Below are positions 22,721 through 27,916 of a stretch of 27,916 nucleotides of DNA, piece by piece; within the stretch, counting starts at the first letter, position 1, and each line of letters begins with the position of its first letter. This DNA is from an uncultured Oscillospiraceae bacterium (GTDB lineage: Bacteria; Bacillota; Clostridia; Oscillospirales; Oscillospiraceae), in assembly GCA_910577415.1 (NCBI GenBank), contig CAJTLK010000017.1, positions 1 through 27,916 of the forward strand. Reading direction: 5' to 3'. A model generated the notes under the pieces. That model worked only from the letters and a program-made list of their open reading frames with translations, had not been told where the DNA came from and did not search any database. The position numbers and the translations under genes were made by a program.

Positions 22721-24178
22721 TTAGCACGTCCCGCTATACTTTGCAACGATCTCTCGCTCATCCATATGCCTGACCTCTCCGCCGGCTTCCTGATAGGTCT
22801 CGTGGCCTTTCCCAGCCAACAAGAGCGTGTCTCCGTCCTTCATCAAGCTCAGGGCCAGGGCAATGGCCTTTTCCCGGTCCGGCTCTACGATCCTGGCGGT
22901 ATCGAAGCGGACCATGCCCGCCAGAATGTCGTGAATGATCGCCTCGGGCCGTTCGCTCCGGGGGTTATCCGAGGTCACAACGCACACATCACAGCCTCCC
23001 GCCGCCACCGCTCCCATGAGTGGCCGTTTTGCCCGGTCCCGGTCTCCGCCGCAGCCAAAGAGGCAGATCAGCCGTCCCTGGGTAAACTCCCGCAGAGCCT
23101 TTAACGCATTTTCCAGAGCGTCGGGGGTGTGGGCATAGTCGATGACCACCGTTCCGGGGCTTGTGGTAGGGACTACCTCCATCCTTCCCTTGACGCCGGG
23201 GGCTTTTTCCATAACGGCGGCGGCAGCGGCAATGGAAACTCCCATAGCATGGCCGCAGGCCAGGGCGCACAGGGCGTTGGAAACGGTAAAGGCGCCGGGG
23301 ATGGACAGGGTAACGCGGTGGTCCTCCCCCCAGCCTCTGGCGGTAAACTCCACCCGGTCTGGAAAAAGCTGTATGTCCTCCGCGGTGAGGTCGGTCTCGT
23401 GCGCCCCATCCTCCGCCGGGGCCTTTTCCCCACCGAAAGTGATGCCGGGACAGGAAATTTTCCCCCGGTAGTATCGCCCGGTCTCATCGTCCACATTCAG
23501 CACGGCAGTCTCACTCTGGTCAAAGAGCCGCCCCTTGGCCTGACGGTAAGCCTCCATGGTCTTGTGAAAATCCAGGTGGTCCTGGGTCAGGTTGGTAAAG
23601 GCCCCCACAGCAAAGGTTATCCCATCCACTCGGTTCAGACACAGGGCGTGGGAGGATACCTCCATCACCACATGGGTACAGTCCTCATCGGCCATTCGCC
23701 GCAGCCAGTATTGGAGATCGTAACTCTCCGGGGTCGTGCGTCCGGCTGGGAACTCCTCCTCTCCCACCAGCACCCGGTTGGTGCCAATGAGGCCCACCTT
23801 AGTCTCCAACGCCTGAGTAAGCAGGTCCCAAAGAAGGGTGGTGACAGTGGTCTTTCCGTTGGTCCCGGTGACGCCGACGATCTTTAATTCCTGCGCCGGG
23901 TGTCCAAACCAGTTGACGGACATGACCGCCAGTGCCTTCCGGCTGTCCCCGGTGAGAATGACCCCCTCCCCCTCCTCCGCCACAATGGCGGAAGCGCCGG
24001 AGCGGAGAGCCTGGTCTATATACAAGTGTCCGTCGGTCTTGTAGCCCCGGAGCGCCACGAAGACCTCCCCGGGCTTTAACGTTCTGGTATCGTAGGATAG
24101 CCCGGTGATCTCCACATCCTCCTCTTCCAGCAAGGCGCTTTTCAGCTCCACGCCCTGCAACAGCTCACCCAGACGCAT
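22721..24178 (-). CDS. murE: UDP-MurNAc-tripeptide synthetase MurE, probably meso-diaminopimelate-adding
   Basis: The cytoplasmic Mur ligase that adds the third amino acid to the stem peptide. Its 485 residues include the ATP loop GVTGTNGKTT (102-111), Lys215 at the usual carbamylated position in AYRQAKGRLF, and the C-terminal specificity motif DNPR (404-407). DNPR is typical of meso-diaminopimelate enzymes, while lysine enzymes differ there. GGGGGTG precedes the ATG. A 14-nt palindrome (24190-24203) abuts this ribosome-binding site. The gene lies between the PASTA PBP and mraY as in many Firmicutes, but no murF follows. Confidence 0.95.
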   Translation of the reverse strand: MRLGELLQGVELKSALLEEEDVEITGLSYDTRTLKPGEVFVALRGYKTDGHLYIDQALRSGASAIVAEEGEGVILTGDSRKALAVMSVNWFGHPAQELKIVGVTGTNGKTTVTTLLWDLLTQALETKVGLIGTNRVLVGEEEFPAGRTTPESYDLQYWLRRMADEDCTHVVMEVSSHALCLNRVDGITFAVGAFTNLTQDHLDFHKTMEAYRQAKGRLFDQSETAVLNVDDETGRYYRGKISCPGITFGGEKAPAEDGAHETDLTAEDIQLFPDRVEFTARGWGEDHRVTLSIPGAFTVSNALCALACGHAMGVSIAAAAAVMEKAPGVKGRMEVVPTTSPGTVVIDYAHTPDALENALKALREFTQGRLICLFGCGGDRDRAKRPLMGAVAAGGCDVCVVTSDNPRSERPEAIIHDILAGMVRFDTARIVEPDREKAIALALSLMKDGDTLLLAGKGHETYQEAGGEVRHMDEREIVAKYSGTC

Positions 24179-24189
24179 AGGAACACCCC

Positions 24190-24203
24190 CGAAATAAATT
24201 TCG
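24190..24203 (-). other. Small palindrome next to the murE ribosome-binding site
   Basis: CGAAAT-AA-ATTTCG is a perfect 6-bp inverted repeat directly upstream of the GGGGGTG ribosome-binding site of murE. As RNA it would form a 5-bp, AU-rich stem with a 4-nt loop, so it is weak. A role is not established. Confidence 0.35.
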
Positions 24204-24243
24204 TCAGGGCTGCCCCTTCGATGTTGTCTTTTGTGCCGGACGG

Positions 24244-26685
24244 CTAATCAACCAAGGTATTGTCCACGAAGGTACACTCCACCACGGTGCCCCGCTCCAC
24301 CTCGGTACCGATGGCCACCGACTGGCCGGCCACCAACGCCTTGGAGGACATATACCGGCTGGAGCCGCCGATCTTCAGATAGAGGCCAAACATGGCAAGG
24401 GACTCCTGGGCCCCCTGGGCGGTCTGCCCCCGGACGTCGGGGACAGTGACCAGGTCGGTGGGCTTCTCCGCTCCCAGATAAAGCACGATCTTGCTGCCGC
24501 TGGGAATGATGGCGCCGCCCACCGGGATCTGGGCGGTGACGGTGTCTCCCTCTCCCACGGTGCGGATGGAGAACCCGGCGCTCTCGGCGGCGGACTTGCC
24601 GATGTCGGCAGTCTGACCCACCAGATTGGGAACGGTGACGTCGATCATGGTGCGCTCTTCCTCGGTATAGAGCTTCTCCACTCCCATATAGTCCAGAATA
24701 TTGCTCAACAGCTCACCCGCCATGACCGCCGCCATATTGCCGCCGGAGATATAGTGCTGCTTGGCGGTGTAGTTGCTCCCCGGCGAAACGGGCTTGGGGG
24801 CGTTATAGGCCAGCAGCACCACGATCTGAGGGTCGTCGGCGGGAGCAAAGCCCAGGAAGGAGACGATGGTATAATCCTGGCCCCGGGAGATGATGGGGTC
24901 CTCTTTCGCCTCCTTGACGGTCTCGGAGGAGCCGGTCTTGCCGCCGATACGGTAGCCGGGGACATAGGCCCGTTTTCCGGTGCCGCCGTCCACCACCCCC
25001 TCCAGGATGGTACGGCAGCGCCGGGAGGTCTCCTCGCTGATGACCTGGCGGATCTCGGTGGGCTCCGTTTGTGTAATGACGTTGCCCTGGTCGTCGGTAA
25101 TGGACTTCATCACATAGGGCTGCATCAGGTGCCCGCCGTTGACCACGGCGGAGGCGGCGGTGATGAGCTGGATGGGAGTGACCTGGAAGCGCTGGCCGAA
25201 GGAGGCGGTAGCCAGGTAGGCGTTCTCCTTCACGCCGGGAGCCACGAAGGTCTTTCGGTCCCACACCACGCTCTTGCCCTCGCCCTGCATGTCGATGCCG
25301 GTCTTCTCCAGGAAGCCGAAATCCTCCAGGTAGTTATAGAACTTTTCCGGTCCCAACGCCTGACCGATCATCATAAAGGCGGGGTTGCAGGAGTTGGCTA
25401 CCGCCTTGGCAAGGTCCTGCTGTCCATGGCCGGGGGCCTTCTTGGAGCACTCGATGTTAAACTCGCCCACCTTATAATAGCCGGGGCAATAAAAGGAGGA
25501 GTTTTCGTTGACCACGCCCTCCTCCAACGCCGCCGCCAGCACCATGGACTTAAAGGTGGAGCCGGGCTCATAGGTGTCGTTCATGGCCTTGTTACGCCAC
25601 TGGCGGTTCTGCATATCCCCAAGAGCCTTATTGTAGGCCGTCTTCTTCTCCTCCTCGCTCACTTCCCCCTTCTCCACCAACTTGGCGTTCACCGTCTCCA
25701 GGTACTCCAGCAGCACCGGGTCAGTCACCGTCCAGGGGTCGTTGAGATCATAGGTGGGAGAGTTGGCCCAGGCCTTGATGGCCCCGGTCTTGGGGTCCAT
25801 AGCGATCACGAAGCCGCCGTCCTGGACGTCGAACATCTCTATCCCCTTCTCCAGCACCCGCTCGCAGTAATATTGGATAGTGGTGTCGATGGTCAGATTC
25901 AGGTTGTTGCCGTCGGTGGCGTCGTAGTAATCCTGGAAGAAATAACGCATTTCCGCGCCCTTGCTGTCCCGGGCAGTGACGATCCGCCCGGTCTTGCCGG
26001 CCAGACTGTCCTCATAGAGAGCCTCCATGCCCCAGGCGCCCTTGTTGTCGTTTTTCCAGTTGACCCAGCCGATGAGCTGAGAGGCCAGGGAGCCATAGGT
26101 ATAATAACGCTTACTCGTGGGAACGGGATAGACGCTGTTGGACAAATGCAGATCACGGATGAGCTGACGGACCTCTTCGGCCACCTCCTGCTCCCCCCGA
26201 ACGCCCACCACCTCATACTTGCTGTGCTTACCCAGGGCCTTAAGTATCCTCTCTGGATCCTTATCCAGAATAGCCCCCAGCTTGACGGCCACCACGTCGG
26301 CCTCAGGTCTTGCGTAGTCGGGAGTTTTGCCCTTTTCCTTTCTGTCGTCCCAGTTCTCTTGGACGGTCTTGAAGTCGTTGGGGGAGATAATGATATCATA
26401 TACTGTGGCGGACACCGCCAGCACCTTGCCGTTGCAGTCGGAGATCTCTCCTCGGTTTGCAGCCACGGCGTTGTCCCGGGTCTGTTGGCCGATGGCCTTC
26501 TCCTGATAAAATTTGTAATCCCGGATCTGAATGGCGTAAAGCTGCACGAAAAGGGGGATAAAAAGCACCACGCCGAAGGCCAGCATAAGGGCGATGGTGC
26601 GGACCAAAATGGTGCGGTTGGCCCGTTTATCCACCCCGGGCCGGGTCTCGCTTCCCCTCCGGTCCTCTCTGTCCCTGCGCTCCAT
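24244..26685 (-). CDS. spoVD: Class B penicillin-binding protein with two PASTA domains (SpoVD/PBP2B type)
   Basis: A membrane-anchored D,D-transpeptidase of 813 residues that cross-links septal peptidoglycan with its SEDS partner. A basic cytoplasmic tail leads to one membrane helix (about 28-52), the class B dimerisation region, and the transpeptidase. The three active-site motifs are intact: STFK (Ser376-Lys379), SCN (432-434) and KTG (583-585). Two PASTA repeats end the protein: VTVPNLVGQTADIGKSAA onward and VTVPDVRGQTAQGAQESL onward. It is the only class B PBP in this cluster, so it may be either the vegetative divisome PBP or SpoVD. The ribosome-binding site is part of a G9 tract, and a large hairpin precedes it. 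Confidence 0.93.
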   Translation of the reverse strand: MERRDREDRRGSETRPGVDKRANRTILVRTIALMLAFGVVLFIPLFVQLYAIQIRDYKFYQEKAIGQQTRDNAVAANRGEISDCNGKVLAVSATVYDIIISPNDFKTVQENWDDRKEKGKTPDYARPEADVVAVKLGAILDKDPERILKALGKHSKYEVVGVRGEQEVAEEVRQLIRDLHLSNSVYPVPTSKRYYTYGSLASQLIGWVNWKNDNKGAWGMEALYEDSLAGKTGRIVTARDSKGAEMRYFFQDYYDATDGNNLNLTIDTTIQYYCERVLEKGIEMFDVQDGGFVIAMDPKTGAIKAWANSPTYDLNDPWTVTDPVLLEYLETVNAKLVEKGEVSEEEKKTAYNKALGDMQNRQWRNKAMNDTYEPGSTFKSMVLAAALEEGVVNENSSFYCPGYYKVGEFNIECSKKAPGHGQQDLAKAVANSCNPAFMMIGQALGPEKFYNYLEDFGFLEKTGIDMQGEGKSVVWDRKTFVAPGVKENAYLATASFGQRFQVTPIQLITAASAVVNGGHLMQPYVMKSITDDQGNVITQTEPTEIRQVISEETSRRCRTILEGVVDGGTGKRAYVPGYRIGGKTGSSETVKEAKEDPIISRGQDYTIVSFLGFAPADDPQIVVLLAYNAPKPVSPGSNYTAKQHYISGGNMAAVMAGELLSNILDYMGVEKLYTEEERTMIDVTVPNLVGQTADIGKSAAESAGFSIRTVGEGDTVTAQIPVGGAIIPSGSKIVLYLGAEKPTDLVTVPDVRGQTAQGAQESLAMFGLYLKIGGSSRYMSSKALVAGQSVAIGTEVERGTVVECTFVDNTLVD

Positions 26686-26690
26686 TCCGT

Positions 26691-26699
26691 CCCCCCCCC
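26691..26699 (-). promoter_or_regulatory. G9 homopolymer as spoVD ribosome-binding site
   Basis: Nine consecutive G on the minus strand, 5 nt before the ATG, form the only purine-rich Shine-Dalgarno-like sequence. Homopolymers of this length can gain or lose bases by slippage, which would alter spacing and strength. No frame is affected. Confidence 0.65.
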
Positions 26700-26710
26700 T
26701 TTCATTACGG

Positions 26711-26745
26711 AAGGGCGTAAGAAAATGTTCTTTTCTTACGCCCTT
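26711..26745 (-). other. Perfect 15-bp hairpin in the spoVD leader
   Basis: AAGGGCGTAAGAAAA (26711-26725) and its exact complement (26731-26745) surround a 5-nt loop in the 95-bp gap between ftsL and spoVD. On the transcribed strand the stem is not followed by a T-run (next bases CCGTAATG), so it is not a normal terminator. It ends 11 nt before the G9 ribosome-binding site. Possible roles are RNA processing, partial attenuation or translation control. Confidence 0.75.
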
Positions 26746-26780
26746 TCTCCGTCAGTCTTTTTTGTGTCTCTTGTGAAAAT

Positions 26781-27335
26781 CTATGCGCCCTGTCCCTGGA
26801 AATATGCCATCAGGTCGCCCACGACCTCCTCCACGCTGTCCAGGATACTGCCGCCGGACTCCTCCGTCTGGCCGTAGCGCACCACGCTGTCCGGCTCTGT
26901 GAGGTCCACGTACACCATCTGTCCCGCCTGGGGACGGCTCATGGAGCCGTCGGAGGTAACGGCGCTCTCGATAGCGCCCAGGTCGTAGGCCAGCTCGTAC
27001 CGCGCCCGAAGGGTGGCCTCCTCGCTCTTGAGCTGGGACATCTCATTGCTCAGCGCCACCGATTGGGCGGAGATAGCGGAAAGCTGCACATAGCCCGCAA
27101 TGATAAACACGGCCATGACCATCACCGCGGCAAAGCCCAGCACCGCGAAGGGAGACACTCTGCCCGCCAAACGCACCTGCACCTGGGGGCGGGCGACCAC
27201 CTTATGCCGGGGCCGGACCTTGGGCCGGGGACGGAGGACCTCCTCCTGCTCCAGTACCCGGGCGGCAGAGCCATCATAGGCATAAGCGATATTGCGATAG
27301 GGGTCGTAGCTCTCCCGCTTGGCGGCGCTTGCCAT
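26781..27335 (-). CDS. ftsL: FtsL-like division protein
   Basis: A 184-residue bitopic protein. The N-terminal cytoplasmic region is long and basic (RPRPKVRPRHKVVARP, about 35-50), followed by one membrane helix (about 63-83) and an extracellular coiled-coil-prone stretch (about 84-115) ending in an acidic tail. This plan and the position between rsmH and the class B PBP identify FtsL, though primary sequence is poorly conserved and DivIC-like proteins look similar. GAGGAAGT precedes the ATG. It starts 40 bp after rsmH and should be co-transcribed with it. Confidence 0.83.
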   Translation of the reverse strand: MASAAKRESYDPYRNIAYAYDGSAARVLEQEEVLRPRPKVRPRHKVVARPQVQVRLAGRVSPFAVLGFAAVMVMAVFIIAGYVQLSAISAQSVALSNEMSQLKSEEATLRARYELAYDLGAIESAVTSDGSMSRPQAGQMVYVDLTEPDSVVRYGQTEESGGSILDSVEEVVGDLMAYFQGQGA

Positions 27336-27375
27336 ACTTCCTCACTCCGTTCTCCATTTTCACACGCATTTGATC

Positions 27376-27916
27376 TTATATCTTTTCCGCCACCCGGAGC
27401 TTGGCGCTACGGGCGCGGGGATTCTCCTCCAGTTCCCTGTCCGTGGGAACAATGGGCTTTCTGGTGATGAGCTTCACCTGTGGCTTCTTTCCACACACGC
27501 ACACCGGGAAGTCCGGCGGACAGATACAGCCCCTGGCCTGTGCGGCAAAACCGGTCTTGGCGATGCGGTCCTCCAACGAATGGAAGGTAATGATGCACAG
27601 CCTTCCTCCGCTTGCCAGCCGGGGCACCGCCTGCTCGATCACCCGCTCCACAGCAGTCAGCTCGTCGTTGACGGCGATGCGGATGGCCTGAAAGCTTCGC
27701 TTGGCCGGGTGCTGCTTCTCCCGAAGCGCCTGGGGCGGCATGGCCGAGCGGATGACCTCCACCAGCTCCAAGGTGGTCTCAATAGCCCTTTGTCCCCGAG
27801 CCCGGACGATGGCAGCGGCGATAGCGGGGGCATACCGCTCCTCTCCATATTGGTAGAGGATACGCCGCAGCTCCTCTTGGGGCCACTGGTTCACCACCGT
27901 CCGGGCCGTCAGGGGT
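27376..27916 (-). CDS. rsmH: 16S rRNA (cytosine-1402-N4) methyltransferase, 5' end outside window
   Basis: This S-adenosylmethionine-dependent enzyme (formerly MraW) methylates C1402 of 16S rRNA. The C-terminal 180 or so residues are present and the frame stays open to the window edge. Recognisable segments are LTARTVVNQWPQEELRRIL, YGEERYAPAIAAAIV, RSFQAIRIAVNDEL, GGRLCIITFHSLEDRI and the Cys-bearing insert CICPPDFPVCVCGKKP. It is typically the first or second gene of the dcw cluster, so mraZ and the main promoter are expected just to the right. Confidence 0.95.
   Translation of the reverse strand, partial: PLTARTVVNQWPQEELRRILYQYGEERYAPAIAAAIVRARGQRAIETTLELVEVIRSAMPPQALREKQHPAKRSFQAIRIAVNDELTAVERVIEQAVPRLASGGRLCIITFHSLEDRIAKTGFAAQARGCICPPDFPVCVCGKKPQVKLITRKPIVPTDRELEENPRARSAKLRVAEKI

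Noticed and set aside
24754..26877. Plus-strand open frame of about 707 codons across the PBP gene
   Set aside because: Mirror frame of spoVD, whose three active-site motifs and PASTA domains are unambiguous.
1..27916. tRNA, rRNA, CRISPR, insertion sequence or prophage signals
   Set aside because: No cloverleaf, regularly spaced repeats, transposase, integrase or terminal inverted repeats were recognised on either strand.

Overview
This is a GC-rich (roughly 60%) Gram-positive-type chromosomal window. It looks like a member of the Clostridia, most likely an Oscillospiraceae-like gut anaerobe. That taxonomic guess rests on the protein family mix and gene order, not on a database search. It contains 17 protein-coding genes that look intact and two cut by the window edges. 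I see no tRNA, rRNA, CRISPR array, transposase or phage gene. There is no gene-free stretch over 300 bp.

Left arm, minus strand (1-3745): the 5' part of nagB sits just behind ptsI (PTS Enzyme I), under a good sigma-A-type promoter at 2229-2257. Upstream is a second short unit with a P-loop kinase-like protein and uridine phosphorylase, closed by a hairpin terminator at 2349-2380.

Central plus-strand block (3838-12904): a TTGCGT-17-TATGAT promoter appears to drive eight closely packed genes. They are an aconitase-family hydratase, an ApbE-type FMN transferase lipoprotein, a NusG-domain-II protein, a Gx-transporter-family membrane protein, a divergent membrane-pyrophosphatase homologue, and a three-gene zinc-type ABC importer (binding lipoprotein, ATPase, permease). 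The block ends in a perfect 15-bp bidirectional terminator. The ApbE/NusG-II/Gx trio resembles the FmnB-EetA-EetB part of flavin-based extracellular electron transfer loci. The pyrophosphatase homologue has lost several first-half catalytic acids, and I judge it the most unusual gene here.

Minus-strand cell-wall region (12919-15456): a secreted N-acetylmuramoyl-L-alanine amidase and a PHP-family phosphoesterase, each with its own clear promoter.

Minus-strand division and cell-wall (dcw) cluster (15469-27916): read in transcription order it is rsmH (partial), ftsL, a PASTA-containing class B penicillin-binding protein (SpoVD type), murE, mraY, ftsW, murG, murA, divIB and ftsZ. Compared with the classical dcw order, murD, murF, murC, murB and ftsA are missing, and murA occupies the position of murB. 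The 3' half is split by a murG terminator and by local promoters ahead of divIB and ftsZ. Several leaders carry RNA-structure candidates, notably a perfect 15-bp stem just upstream of a G9 Shine-Dalgarno tract in front of the PBP gene.
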